A stretch of DNA of 64,000 nucleotides from Nectonema munidae (lineage: Eukaryota; Nematomorpha; Nectonematoida; Nectonematidae): the NCBI GenBank assembly GCA_030549495.1, contig JAUIRK010001051.1:124001-188000 (forward strand). The letters run 5' to 3'. A program made the position numbers and the translations under genes. Within the stretch, counting starts at the first letter, position 1; every line of letters starts with the position of its first letter. The notes beneath the pieces are model-generated. The model made no database searches. It had not been told where the DNA came from and saw nothing but the letters and a program-made list of their open reading frames with translations. Positions 1-11,983 of the stretch are shown piece by piece.

Positions 1-1484
1 AATTTAATCCATTTTTTCATTTTTTCTAAACTCCTTGAAACTAATCGAATTTTCAAAATGTTTATTGAAAATAATTGTAATAGTTACAAATTAAGTCGTA
101 AGTTTCGGGACAGTAAACCTTACTAATTTATCTTAGTAGATTTTACTAATTAAATTAGTAGAAAAAGTAACTATAATAGTAACCACGTAGTAGTAATTAC
201 TAATTCATTAGTAGAACTTTTCAGACCAAATAACGAACTAATACCTATAATAATTAAAAGCTCAACAAATTTATTGCAAACAATTAAAAGAATTAGAACA
301 TGCAGATTGTACTTCATGTAATGTCAAAAACTCAAATAAAAGCAATATTAAAATGATAAAAAAAACGTGCACATATGGGTTCTAATTTTATATAATACAT
401 TGAGAATTTTCCCATTTATAGTTTTATCTTTTAGGCCTAAAAAGATATTCTGTATAAACAACATAGTATTATTTATAGCTTTTGGATAAAATAAATTGAA
501 TGCATATAGATACATATCAGCATTAGGAATATCTGACAACAATCTCTGGAATTCAAAGATTATCTGAAATTAATGATAAATATTTAAATGTTTTATGATT
601 ATATTTCAAATGATACCTGTTTCTCATCTTTAAGAAAAGGATATTTAGATTCATTTGTTGTGATGCCATTAACTTTATGGGTACTGATCTCCAAATATAT
701 CAACAAAACGCACAGGATACTTTAAACATTAAAAATGCATAAAACGAAAATGTTCATTTTTGCTGATTCTGTAAGCTAACATGGGATTGGAAATTATATA
801 ACGAGTCAAGAACTGTGTGTCTTAGCCATTTAACGTGTTTTGGTGTACAGAATTTGCACATAAGAATTTTGAATATCTATAGCAAAAATATTTTCTAACA
901 CGATAGCAGAACTTCATAAATCAAATGTTCTTTCATTTGCATTTTAATATTGATAAATAATAATATACTAAATTCTATGAATTCCCTATATATATATATC
1001 ATTAAATTCATCAATATTTAGGTGTACAAAATGTAAACATTCCTGTTTGTCTTCATGATTTTTTCCCTGATTGACATCCAAAATATTTCAAAGCCATCTT
1101 CTATCATATATTGTATGATACGAAAATTTGAAAACACATATATGTTTACTTTCAAAAATAGTAAAAGAAGGCTTCTTAAATATAAAAATGTTTGGATAAA
1201 ATAAGTATTAATTTGCTTTTAAAAAAGTGTGCCAATTTATAAGAAATGTTTTGCTAAGCACATGTGTACATTTTGCTTACGCCTAAGGCACCACTATAAG
1301 ACTCCAAGGCAAATGAGAACTAAAGAATTGAAATTATGAGAAAGACGACAAGGTATAGACGAGGGGTGAGAGTGTAGAGGGGAAATCGTTTCTTTCACCA
1401 TTGATGTGGAAATCGTTTATGTTGAAAACTAAATAAAACCATGAAGAAGGAATGTAATTGGGGCTGTGCGAATGGAACAAACTG
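1..1484. other. AT-rich sequence, nothing assigned
   Basis: I see no supported gene or repeat here. The stretch is very AT-rich, with short runs such as TATATATATA near 990 and short open frames that look like chance. Confidence 0.5.
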
Positions 1485-1666
1485 TTATTCCTTTGATATG
1501 CTAAAGATCAGTTCAAAGGTCCAGATTTGGAGGGAAGAGTCTTCAAGAGCAGTCCTTCCTGAAAAATCTGCTACTTTGATTCCAGACAGTTCATCATCCT
1601 TCACGCCATCACCTTTAAGCATTCTTTCTTTTTCTTTCGCCCTATTAAGTTCAAAAACATTTCCAT
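1485..1666 (-). CDS. possible terminal exon of an unknown host gene
   Basis: Read on the minus strand, an acceptor-like CCGTACTACAG ends at 1667. It is followed by 60 codons open to a TAA at 1485-1487. The peptide starts DGNVFELNRAKEKERMLKGD, is hydrophilic and charged, and has a more even base composition than its surroundings, as a real exon would. The frame needs one base from an upstream exon. I do not recognise the protein, see no partner exon nearby, and see no transposon domain. The plus-strand frame over the same bases (from 1441) is Ser/Leu-rich and looks like a shadow. It could be a decayed exon or chance. Confidence 0.28.
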
Positions 1667-2129
1667 CTGTAGTACGGCAGGGTTTAAAATCAATCTTTCT
1701 ACAGATTAAAGAAAAAATCTAAATTACAGATTTAGAAAAAAAATTGTTATGTTAAGGCGCAAACCTAACAATTTTAACAGGCCGACAATTTATTCTTATT
1801 AGTTATTGTAAATTTGGTAATCGTGTCTTGTTTTCACCATTTTTAAATGAAAAATTCTAAAAAAATCTTTACCCTATTCATTCCAAATAAACACTAGCAT
1901 TTAATCCAATTAATTGTGGAAATAGAAAATTGTGTGAACTCAAATGGCAAAATGTGAATTAATTCCTTGAAAACTATTTATTTTCTCTTTTATGCCTTCT
2001 GTTTATCCTACGTAAATGTTTCAACCTATATTATAATTATCTCAATGCTTCTGAAGTTACGGTTTCGATTATCCACACATATTATGTATATATTCCTGAA
2101 AATAATGTCTCATCTTTGGGATGCGGATT

Positions 2130-2265
2130 ATTCACGTTAGGGGGTGGAAGTATTTGACATTGCCCTACTCATGTTCGGTTCGACTCCCAACCCTGGAATC
2201 TTTATATGCACGACTAAAAAAATTAGGCCTGCTTCGGGTGCAATAAGCGCAATAAATTTTGATAA
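2130..2265 (+). repeat. tRNA-derived SINE, copy 1
   Basis: A tRNA-like head has a B-box-like GTTCGGTTCGACTCCC at about 2174, preceded by an A-box-like GTTAGGGGGTGGAAG at about 2136. A short unrelated body follows. The head does not fold as a convincing intact tRNA, so I call it SINE-derived. Confidence 0.5.
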
Positions 2266-3520
2266 AAAACCCAAATTCGGCGAATTTTGAACTATTTCAT
2301 TTTTGCTACTTACATCTAACGATAAGCGAATTAGTGGATAATATAATCGATTATTACCAATATATCTGCCAAAACGAATCAATTAAAGGACAATCTTTAA
2401 GTTGTTCAAATCTCAAAAAATGGTCATTATTCGTTTGTCGTTTGGATAGGATTATACAGAATTCATTGAAGATAGATAGAACTGAATGGGACAACGGTAT
2501 AAAAGCGAACAACTGGATTTACTTCCATTTGTAAGGGCACCAGTACAAGTTTGATTTGCATATTATTCTTGTGTTGCAGTTGAAGTTCGTAAAGATAGAA
2601 ATAATCATTTTATAATTGATTCAAATACAATAATTAGATGTGGTTTTTGTAAAAAAAATACACATAAAAAATGTTCAAATGTAGAATTGGCATATATATT
2701 ATAAATGCTTTAATATTTTTCATCGTATAAATTGTGTTTTTATATTTTTTTCAATAAATATTTTGAATAAAAGTAAAAGTGTTCAAAAATTACAAAAATA
2801 AATATAAATCTTATCTAAAAGTATACCTAACTAAAAAATGGTTTAAAAATTTATTTTTTTGGGTAGGTAATGGGTTAATATTAACTTCTTCCGTATACCT
2901 TCTAAACATGTTTAAAAATTGGATAAAAGAAGTCGCTCGGCTTGAGAATGAGCTACTTCCAACCACCACGACGTGCAAGTCTTCTTTTTGCTGACCTTTA
3001 ACGAGTAGAACAGCACAAGTTGTAAGTAACAATGACGTCTATTAAATCTTTTTTTCAGACTTAGCTTTTAAATGTGTAACTTTTTTACGTATGAAATTAT
3101 TTTTTAGGGTAACAAGGCCGTTATATCTTTTCAGTGATATCTTGCAGTTTTGCACTAAATATAACTAAATCATGTTCTCTTATAATACTCACAACATTCA
3201 CAGCATAGGGAGTGGGTTCTTTAGCAGCTCATATTATAAAAATTGTACTTTAACTTTGACTACAAATACTTAAAATATCTTAACCCGACGCTTACTTTCG
3301 ACTAAATGAAGATGATTACTTCAATATGATTACAAAAATTGGCTTATTTTTTCCATTTTTAAAATACTTAAAAAATTACATTTTAATAGATAAGAACTTT
3401 ATTAGATACTGACTCTAACTCCGACTCCACAGCCATGATTAGAAACATAATATGAAATAGGCCGATAAGCAGAGCTATGTTTTGGCCTAAATCATGAATA
3501 GGGATATAACAAGAAAGTCG
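2266..3520. other. unassigned AT-rich stretch
   Basis: No gene or repeat boundary can be supported. Several short frames occur on both strands, for example around 2259-2534 and 2811-3032, but they are low-complexity, overlap each other and show no recognisable domain. Confidence 0.45.
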
Positions 3521-3527
3521 ATGATAT

Positions 3528-3690
3528 CACTGGTACCTATAAGGGTAAATATACCGTAGGGGGTCTTCATCGAGAAGGCAGAATTGCGCCGCTTGTATCG
3601 AACTATGAGGAAAATAGGTATGATGAGGGATCGAACCCAAGACTTTGAGTTATCCAAACTCATCATCTAACCAACCATACTCTAGTTTCA
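3528..3690 (-). repeat. tRNA-derived SINE, copy 2
   Basis: On the minus strand a head begins near 3680 with an A-box-like TGGTTGGTTAGATGATGAG and has a perfect B box, GGGTTCGATCCC, near 3634. A body runs on to about 3530. The same body, including the stretch AATTGCGCCGCTTGTATCG, recurs at 45385-45420, so this is a dispersed family. Confidence 0.7.
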
Positions 3691-4740
3691 ACTTGAAAAA
3701 ATCTTAAAACTGCTGAACATAAAAAAGTTACGCTCTAATATATAGGATGTGCTTTTTGGGCCGGCTAAGCCAAATACTTTCCTTTATACACAATTGCTTT
3801 TGATATTATGAAATTCATTTATAATTTGCATTTTAGCTCTTAGCAAATATGATAGCATGCCAACAGGTAACGCTTAGATAGACTACTTTTTACATTTTCT
3901 TTGTTAAATATAACGGCAAATTTTTCGCTACATATAGTATGATATTGATTTAAACACAGAAGCACTTTCTTCCCTATCCTGTACTGTTATCCCCGATGCC
4001 CCTATCTCTTACAAACCGGATTGAGGTGTTTTGTCATTTTAGCGACAAAATGAAGATAACAAATCTTTATCACAAAAGTATCTCGTCAAAAATTCTGTAT
4101 CTATTATTTTTTTGCCATCATACATTGTGTTTTTGTTGGAGACGAGAAATTTTGAGGTATGATATTATGAACCATAAAGCTTATGACTAAAAAGTTGCAA
4201 AAAAACCTTATTTTTTAGAAAAATGAAGGATATTTTTATTGAAATTTATTTTTTATCGGGTGCAAAGTTCCACCTCTGAACAAGTATAAAAATAATACTT
4301 GCAGTTATAATTGAACAAGTTTATCTAATAATGTCATTTTGAACAAGACCGCAAAGAACTTTATACGTATTTTAAGGAGATGTATGATAATTTTTAGAAA
4401 ACACAAAGGATTTAATGTATTTACATTTGATAAATTAAGAATATTCTTTTCAACTATTTAAATCTAGAATATAGATATTTTTCCAATTATATGCACGTAT
4501 CAATAAGATTGACATGTGATAATAATAATAATAGCTCAAGCAAAAAATAGTACAAAATATTTGAAAAACATTTTTAAGCATAGTCCAAATTTTCCATTAT
4601 AATTTTAAGCGGTCCATACTCGAATAAGTGGCTTATAATATTTATAAAAAATGGAGTATTTTCATGGATTTATATTTCATTTAACTCTTCATCAGGACAT
4701 GAGAGAATCCCTATTTATGCATACATCTAGTTTATAATTA
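3691..4740. other. unassigned AT-rich stretch
   Basis: No supported gene. The stretch is AT-rich with short frames only. It ends at a SINE. Confidence 0.4.
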
Positions 4741-4744
4741 TATT

Positions 4745-4887
4745 TATTAATATTGATAATAATGATTTTAAATCACAATTTTTGTGAATTTGTTTTTAGA
4801 GTTAAAGGCTTGGGGATCGAACCGCTGACCTTAAACTGTTAAGCTGAGAGGTACACCCTAACAACCATTGAGGCTCATATTAATATT
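4745..4887 (-). repeat. tRNA-derived SINE of the LINE-tailed family, copy A (3' truncated)
   Basis: On the minus strand the head runs from about 4885 to 4805 and contains the B box GCGGTTCGATCCCC. The same head is found at 31025-31110, with matching pieces such as CCTCTCAGCTTA and AACCATTGAG on the plus strand. Body sequence (TTTTTGTGAATTTGTTTTTAG on plus, with one mismatch in the other copy) is also shared. The 3' tail seen in the copy at 30925 is missing here. Confidence 0.65.
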
Positions 4888-5417
4888 AGTATTAAATTAT
4901 TCAATTCAAATAATCGATTATTTATCAAATTAAATCTCAATAGAAATAAAATAATATATCTTAGAGTATAAGTAAATTCAGCATTTTCATAGGGGATAAA
5001 ACAAAGTTAAGAAGAAGAAGAAGAATTTATTTGAAATCGGGAAAAAAAAATATTAGCGATGAATGAATATTGTTTGTAATAAAGAGCAACCATTAGGAAT
5101 AAATAAATATTTATATAACAATTGCACCGAAGGCTAAAGCCGCTGTGTGATGTAAAGTTATATAACGTATATGAGGAAAATAAGGAGCGGAAAAAAAAAT
5201 AAATTAAACACATAAAAAAGGTTACAAAGACATCATTCTCAAGCACTCATTAATTAAAATATAATGAATCAATATAAAGAGGTGAAAGTAAGAATCGAAA
5301 TTAAGCATGTAAAAAAAAATGATAAGAATAAACCTAAATTAGCACAGAATAAAAATAAATGAAAAAAAGACAAATATAAGAAGGAAGACACGCACGTTAC
5401 TAAAAAAAAAAATTAAA

Positions 5418-7445
5418 TTAAAGTTGATGGAAGTTTAGACAAACATAGCAGTTCACATTAGAACATGTATAATCATAATATTGAATAAAAAACTTTCTAA
5501 GAAAATATTTACAAGACTGAATATGGGTAAATTGTTGAAAATGAATACAAAGAAAGTGATTCCAGAACTTACAAGCCCTGAATCTTAGACAACCATGCGA
5601 TTTATGGAAATTGTATCTCGGAACGAAAAGATGGTTACTATTCCTCAAAGAAAAATTTTCTCTATCGGAATTAAATCGAAACCAGGATGAAAATAAGGGA
5701 GGTAGATTATCGTTCAAAGCATGAAAAAGAAAAATTGCTAAACGAAGTTTATACAAATCATTAAATTTCAAAAGATTATTTTGGAAAAAAAGCATGTTAG
5801 TATGAGAAAGGTAAGGCTTGTTAAAAACTATTCTAAGAATTTTCTTTTGAGATAGATAAAAAGCATCATTAACAGCATGGCCCCAATTAATAACACTGTA
5901 CAATAAATGAGGCAAAAATAACGCTTTATAGAGTAACAATTTGGTATTAATAGGAATGAGAGTTTTATATTGGCGAATAACGCCAGTAACAGAGTTCAAC
6001 TTAGCTAAAACGTATTTACAATGAGCTTTCCAATTAAGTCTTCTATCAATTAAAATGCCAAGAAAATTATATTCATTTACAAACTCAAAACCAATGTTAG
6101 AGAGGTTGTAATTAAGCGATTGAGAAAAAGAGATTGCTTTGCATTTGTTGAGATTAATTTTAAAGCAGTTATATTCAAACCATTTACATAAAGCAGAGAT
6201 ATTATTACCTAAGTTAGGATCATCTAGAGAAACTAGTATGGAGATATCATCAGCATAAAGATACATGCTGGTAAACAAATTTATACGGAAGATATCATTA
6301 ATATAAATTAAAAAGAGAAGGGGACCCAAGATAGAGCCTTGTGGAACACCACACAGAATTTTTAGCAAGCCTGAATAAGCATCATTAATAAAAGTACATT
6401 GAAATCTATTTGAAAAATAACTGGTAATTAGAGATATTGCAGTAGAAGAAAAGCCATATATTTTTAATTTTTCAGTGAGTATTGAATGCGATATTGAGTC
6501 AAAGGCTCTCGTTAAATCAATAAACAACGCAGCAACATTTGTACCATTATCGATACAACTATAAATATCATTGAGGAAAACTGAATGCAAAAGTTGGGTG
6601 GAATGACTATGTCGAAAACCAAATTGATTTGAATCTATAAGGTTATTAGAGAAAAAATAACTATATATCTGTTTATATAGAAGCTTTTCAAACACTTTGC
6701 CAATAGAAGGTATTAAAGATATTGGCCTATAGTTATTCACTAATAATCTATTACCTTTTTTAAAAATAGGTACAATTTTAGAAATTTTGAAGATATCAGG
6801 AAAAACGTTAAATTCCAGGCAGGCGTTAAAACCTATTAGAAGAACTCTGGAAATAAAAGGAAAGATAGATTTCAAAATATCGATTGAAATACCAAAAAAG
6901 TCCTTCGAATTATTACTTTTGAGTTCAAAAATAACATTAAAAATATCTTCAGCTGAAAATTTTGAAAAACTAAACGTACATTCAGTAGATCTTAAGTAAG
7001 TAAGAAAACTATTGGAAGAAACATCAGGTTCAGGAAGTGCAAAATGAGAATTAAAAGACTCAGCTATTAATTTATTGTTACTAACAATTTCATCACCAAT
7101 TTTCAGAACAACAGAGTTGTTTATATTAGATTTAGAGAGCATGTAATTCGTGGATTTACAATCAAAATAACTACGAAAATATTCACTTTTCTTAAACTTA
7201 ATTAATAGTTTGATTTTATTTCTGTAATAGAGAAACTTGTTTCTAATAGATGAATTACTTTTATCTTTAAGATAAAAAATGTAAAGCTTATCCCTGCGTT
7301 TAATCAAATCAAGTATGTAAGAGGACATCCAAGGTTTAGATGGAGTATTATACTTGTCTTTACGAAAAACAACTTTAGTATTAATGGTAATCTCATATTG
7401 CAGAATATTTAATAATTCATAAAAAAAGAAAATTAGGAGAGTCAA
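5418..7445 (-). pseudogene. LINE-A ORF2, reverse transcriptase part
   Basis: About 675 codons are open on the minus strand. The N-terminal linker has KPWMSSYILDLIKRRDKLY, the usual endonuclease-to-RT region. RT motifs follow in order: IVPIFKKGNRLLVNNYRPIS (about residue 220), NQFGFRHSHSTQ, ALFIDLTRAFDS with the first catalytic Asp (about residue 305), GVPQGSILGPLLFLIYIND (about 365), YLYADDISI with the catalytic YADD (about 392), then FLGILIDRRLNW. The C-terminal part ends with CSNVNCYVCLNFHQL and no RNase H. Upstream of 7445 the frame is closed by a stop at 7455-7457; a one-base change in the T-run near 7420-7440 would explain the loss of continuity with the endonuclease. The protein copies LINE RNA into DNA at the target site. 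All RT catalytic residues I can locate are present. Confidence 0.9.
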
Positions 7446-7814
7446 AATAGGGTTTCAACAAGTTAAAAAAGTCATAATTACTATTACAGTCAAACCTGTA
7501 TTAAACGACCATTCAAGGTAAGACCTAATTTTGGTCGCATTAGACAGGTGGTCGTTAAAAACAGTGAAAATATTTCAAAATATTGACTTCAATAAATTGT
7601 AAACCAAAATGTCGTAGAAGATTGAATCACAATTATAAAAGTTAAAATTAATTTATTTAAACTTTAAAATAATCAGTTATCCTTTTTTGTTGTAAGGTTT
7701 TTGCTGACATTTTGTCAACCTCAGAACTTGTTTTCACCATTTATTCCAGAGCTTTTCCTAAGCCATGATGAAGAGCAAACTTTTTTAGTTTATCGGCAAT
7801 TTCTATTGCTTCTT

Positions 7815-9310
7815 TTAAAGAGTATGTGCCACTTTCTTCTGCTTCTTCATCACTTTCCAAAGAACTCTCTTCTTTTCTCTTTCGATCTCTTTCAATGCTT
7901 CTTTTCCGGGTAAGTCAAAGACGCTATTCTTAACATCGCATGTGTACAAGTCTTTATCAATATTTGCAACAGCTTCATACTCAGCCCCGAAAACATCTCT
8001 ACTTAAATTTTTAACTGCAGTAGGTATTCCTTCTTCAATCTCAGGTTTCCACACAGAAATGTTTTCTTTGCGAAATCCGGCCTTTATGAAGCATTTCTTG
8101 ATTGTGCTTTCTTCAACTTCTTCCCATGCTGCAATACACAATAAAAATACATCCAATATTTGTGTTGATTTTAAGGACTGACTTGCATTAATACATCTTG
8201 ATTCATCTCTGTCCATTTGTCTGACTATATGGAAAAGCTATAGAAAAATTAGCGAATTAAAAAAACATTTACTTGTCGTTTTCTAAACTTCAACTTCATT
8301 GCTTCAATTATCCCTTGAATTTTAACTTTACTGAGCTTAAGATTGGGATGACAAGGGGCATTATCAATGAATAGAAGGACGTTCCTTTTTCCAACTTTCA
8401 TTTTCCTATAAATATTTTGTAGCGAGTCTTCAAAAATCTCATCAGTCATCCAAGCTTTTCTATTAACCCATTTAAGACCAAGCAAAGCAGACGATATCTA
8501 AAAAAAGCAGACGATTTATATTCAAAGTCATTGAAAAAAGCAGACGAAGATGAAATTACTTATGTTACAAAATAGGAACATTGGGCGTAAATGGGTTAAA
8601 CTAGTACTCCACTGTTAAAGAGCTCAACTTCACTTTTGAAAAACATCAAGGAAACTTTGATTTTTGCAATCACTAAAGGTTTTATTTTTTCTCCAGTTAT
8701 ACTGGCACAACGTGCTATTGTTATTCTTCCCTTTAATCGTTTTCCACATGGACATCCTTCACATAAAAACTATCACAAATTTTACAAATCAACAATTCGA
8801 AACTTTTTTCACCTTTCAAATAAAAAGTTTTTTTTGTTGTGTCTTTGAAAAAAAGCCCAGTTTTGTCTAAATTAAAAATGTATTTCTACTTATAGCATTC
8901 ACAAATTTTCTCAAGTTTCAATTTCCATTCTTCAACGGTTGATTGGCAAATATATGCTCTTTTGCCTGTCATGTTACCAAAAACAATCTTGTTTCTACGA
9001 ATAAAGCTCCCCAGCCAACCATTTGAAGCTTTAAAATTCGATTTTCCAAGTTCTTCAGCAAAGCTTTAGTTTTGAGAATTGGTCCACTGACTGGAAGGCC
9101 TCTAGCCAAAGCGTCAATAAACCCCCTGTATGTTAGAGTGTTTATCTCTTCATTACCTGTGAGATAGTTTTTTCTTTTTGAATTTGGATTTGAGTTTTAC
9201 CTACACCCATCTCAGTAGCTATTTTATATACTGCTCTGCCACTAATAAAATAAAAGTTTAATTACATCGTACTTTTGTTGAAGAGCAAGTGATGTTCTTT
9301 TTTTCGACAT
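7815..9310 (-). pseudogene. Tigger-1 transposase (DDE_1 family), broken
   Basis: The minus-strand start ATG is at 9308-9310 and opens MSKKRTSLALQQKYDVIK, the N-terminal helix-turn-helix of pogo-type transposases. Stops and frame changes follow; a recognisable piece in another frame is GNEEINTLTYRGFIDALARG. The DDE core reads NRKAWMTDEIFEDSLQNIYR followed by VLLFIDNAPCHPNLKL (8249-8462), where the Asp of FIDNAPCHP is a catalytic residue. The C-terminal part (7815-8216) contains IAAWEEVEESTIKKCFIKAGF, typical of the family, then an acidic tail. The MITE interrupts the coding sequence just before NRKAWMT. The enzyme would cut and paste the element at TA sites; this copy cannot make it. Confidence 0.82.
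8463..8599. mobile_element. piggyBac-type MITE, AAGCAGACGAT family, copy M1
   Basis: TTAA at both ends (8463-8466 and 8596-8599). Terminal repeats are TTAACCCATTTAAG on the left and AAATGGGTTAA on the right. Internally there are three GCAGACGA motifs (near 8488, 8509 and 8542). It has no coding capacity. It sits inside the Tigger-1 transposase coding region, so it is younger than Tigger-1. Confidence 0.82.
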
Positions 9311-10046
9311 ATTACCTACTATGTAAACATGATCTAACAATTATATTGAAATTTGTAACCAATAAACTTACGTAAAAAACAACAAGAACAAAAGATATGA
9401 AAAATGGCTGATGTAAGTCTGTGTCGCTAAATACAGGGTGAAAACAGTTCAATTTTCATCGGGAGGAAAAAACTATGGCGGCCCAACAATGGGTCGCTTA
9501 ATACAGGGGGTCGCTAAGGTTTACTAAGAATTTTATTTCATACTCTTGTAATGAGATGAACACTACACATCATTGGAATGATTTATTACAATGTTTATCA
9601 ATATCATGTGTATAGAACAATTATACTAGCCATGCTGTGAGAGTTACACTTTTTATTTTTTGAGCAGTCGCTATTAGTGTATGTACAGTACAGTGCTGTA
9701 AGCTCTGTGCTGGTATGAAAAAATGATAATGAGAGAAATTATAAGAACAATCGTTCATTACAACAGTGCAAACAAATAAAAACATTTGTGAAAAAATAAG
9801 TTATAATATTCAACAAAAAATAGTCGCTTAAATCAGTACTTAGAGATAAATTTCATTCAAAAACATGGTCGTAGGTCGCGTTAGACAGTGTGTCGTTAAA
9901 TACAGGATGAAAACAGTCAAATTTTCATTGGGAGGAAAAAAAAAGGTCGTTATGGGCAGGGAGTCGTTTAATACAGGGGGTCGCTAAGGCAGGTTTGACT
10001 GTACTAGCCTTAAACGTCGAACGATCAAAACTTTTGAGAGGATGTT

Positions 10047-10883
10047 TTACGTAATCATATTCAAGGGGTAAAGATAAAAAATAGGAAAGTGATCAGATAA
10101 CGAGGAATCCAAGACATAAGAATAATAAGAAACATTACGACTAATTAAAAAATTATCAATGAGGGTATTGAACTGCAACCTAGTAGTAGAAGAGACAGTA
10201 AATTTCAGAGAAAAGGAAAAAATTAATTGAAGAAAATCGCTAACAACAGATGCGGTATTTAATTTAAAAAAATTAATATTAAAATCACCTGATAAAATGT
10301 GGACAAAGTTAGATTTAAGTTTGCTCAAATAAAGCTCAAAGTCAATCAAAAAACCAGATAGAGAAGTTTTACTATTATTAGGGGGTCTATAAATATTATG
10401 AATCATAATATTTTTATTATTTTTTACACAAATTACAATAGAAAAATGTTCAAAGTAAATGGATGAAAAGTTATCAGTAACAAATGAATACACTACAGAA
10501 TTGTGTACATAAAAGGATAATCCGCTGTGTGTAGAAAGATAGCAAGGCTTAGCTATAGAACAATAACTACTTAAATTGAATGAACATGAATTAGGACACA
10601 ACCAAGTTTCTTGTAGACACAACACAGAAAGTAGATGCTTATTATGATTATTTATATTAGAAACTAAAAAACATAGCTCATCAAATTTAGCATTCAGTGA
10701 CTGACAGTTCAAACTAAGGATATTAAAATTGAAATGAAACTCAGGAAGATCACCAGAAAGAACAGCTATGGAAGATTTTAAGTCAGAATGTTCTGAAAAT
10801 TCACCTAGAGAAAACATATCAAAAAAATCCTTCGTATTTGACACTTCTAAACAATCATTAGTAGATGAGAACAAAGTATTCAT
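10047..10883 (-). pseudogene. LINE-A ORF2, apurinic-like endonuclease part
   Basis: About 278 codons open with an ATG at 10881-10883. Endonuclease motifs appear in order: NILSLNCQSLNAKFDEL (about residue 55), VLCLQETWL with the catalytic Glu (about 88), MIHNIYRPPNNSK (about 163), ILSGDFNINFF (about 197), and SLSDHFPIFY with the terminal Asp-His (about 263). The domain nicks target DNA to prime reverse transcription. The start overlaps the ORF1 stop as ATGA, a spacing that suggests termination-reinitiation coupling. The frame closes at 10047, but the next frame carries the expected linker (DYVKHPLKSFDRSTFKAS) up to the Tigger insertion, so a frame change lies near 10060. Confidence 0.88.
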
Positions 10884-11983
10884 GAAGAACTATTAAGTAA
10901 ATGCTTCAAGGCTAACTCATTATTGGCAGATCTTAGTGACTTTAAATTATTTAAACTATGGCAATCTTTCGAATTGCAAATATGATTCGAATTTAAATTG
11001 TTAGACTCGCAAATATGACACAATTTAGTTTCTTTATTATTACATTCACTAGAAAGATGGGACAAGCCACAAAACCTACATGTAGGATTTGATTGTTCGC
11101 AGTTAATTGCAATATGATCATGTTTATTACATTTATAACAAACTTTTACGTAGCCACGCAGTAAAACTAATTCATAAACACTACAATTAAAATATACAAG
11201 CTTCCTTCTAAAGATATCTTTAACAATTTCCAGTTTAAATTTAATACCTATATTACAATAATTTTTATCTTTACCTTTAAACTTAAATATACTTAAAACT
11301 GAATCACTGTCAATGTCATTTTGAACACAAATTGTTTCTTTTATATAATTAATATCAAAATTATTATTCATACCAACTAAACAAAAATAGGGAGACTTTG
11401 CAGGAAGATCTTGGTAGGTAAAATTATTGGAGGATAAATTCTTTTTCAAAATATCGAGCTTCTCTGTAGATGGGGACTCAAGAATTAGTGATTTATCTTT
11501 TAGTCTTCTGAATTTATTGAAACAAAGCTTGTTAGTTATAGGTTGAAGCTTCTCATTAATTGTTTGAACAGTGTTAGGTTGTGATGCATCGAAGAAGTTA
11601 CAAACTTGAACAGACAAGTCAGGATTGAAATTCCAAACATTCTTATTTTTTACGATTGAGGGTTCAAGATTTTTTTGAAGAGCAGCAGCATAAGTATTTT
11701 TGATATATGAACTTTGCAAGGAAATTTTCTTACTTTTTATATCACCAAGAGCATCAACATTATTATTGGAGTCACACATACTATCAATTTTTTGATTCAA
11801 AACATCAATTTTGTTACTCACAGTTTTAATGTTGATACCATCAACAGAAGAAAATTCTTTGTTGAGAATATGAATCAAAGCTTTCGAAATACTCTCTTTG
11901 GACACTTCGCGACTCAGTAAGGATTTCAATCCACCTGATCTAGCAATGTTAAGAACATTTAAAATTTCTTCAGTCATATTCAA
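10880..11983 (-). CDS. LINE-A ORF1, nucleic acid-binding protein with zinc knuckles
   Basis: This is an open frame of 367 codons starting MNMTEEILNVLN. The middle region has no strong signature by eye. Three Cys/His clusters lie near the C-terminus: CYKCNKHDHIAINC (about residue 281), CRFCGLSHLSSEC (about 301) and CHICESNNLNSNHIC (about 320); the first is a canonical CCHC knuckle, C-x2-C-x4-H-x4-C. LINE ORF1 proteins coat the element's RNA. It is intact as far as I can read. The last codons overlap the ORF2 start by four bases (10880-10883). A second, decayed copy of the central part is at 13400-13690. Confidence 0.85.
   Translation of the reverse strand: MNMTEEILNVLNIARSGGLKSLLSREVSKESISKALIHILNKEFSSVDGINIKTVSNKIDVLNQKIDSMCDSNNNVDALGDIKSKKISLQSSYIKNTYAAALQKNLEPSIVKNKNVWNFNPDLSVQVCNFFDASQPNTVQTINEKLQPITNKLCFNKFRRLKDKSLILESPSTEKLDILKKNLSSNNFTYQDLPAKSPYFCLVGMNNNFDINYIKETICVQNDIDSDSVLSIFKFKGKDKNYCNIGIKFKLEIVKDIFRRKLVYFNCSVYELVLLRGYVKVCYKCNKHDHIAINCEQSNPTCRFCGLSHLSSECNNKETKLCHICESNNLNSNHICNSKDCHSLNNLKSLRSANNELALKHLLNSSS

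Larger units (their letters stand above)
7487..10001 (-). mobile_element. Tigger/pogo DNA transposon Tigger-1, inserted in LINE-A
   Basis: The terminal inverted repeats are CAGTCAAACCTG at 7487 and CAGGTTTGACTG ending at 10001, flanked by TA on both sides (7485-7486 and 10002-10003), the target duplication expected for pogo/Tigger. The LINE-A reading resumes on both sides of the element. Subterminal sequence is rich in GGTCGCTAA/GTCGTTAAA motifs. A block resembling the right terminus (GTCGCTAAATACAGGGTG through GGGGGTCGCTAAGG) also occurs internally at about 9424-9520. The transposase on the minus strand is broken, and the coding part carries a MITE at 8463-8599. Confidence 0.88.

Noticed and set aside
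1441-1722. 93-codon plus-strand frame beginning MKKECNWGC
   Set aside because: Ser/Leu-rich with no domain; the minus-strand reading over the same bases has more exon-like composition and a splice acceptor.
3628-3650. True tRNA genes at the various B-box matches (2174, 3634, 4810, 17198, 31040, 45231, 45450)
   Set aside because: None shows a complete cloverleaf with an acceptor stem; several share body sequence with other copies, so they are SINE heads.
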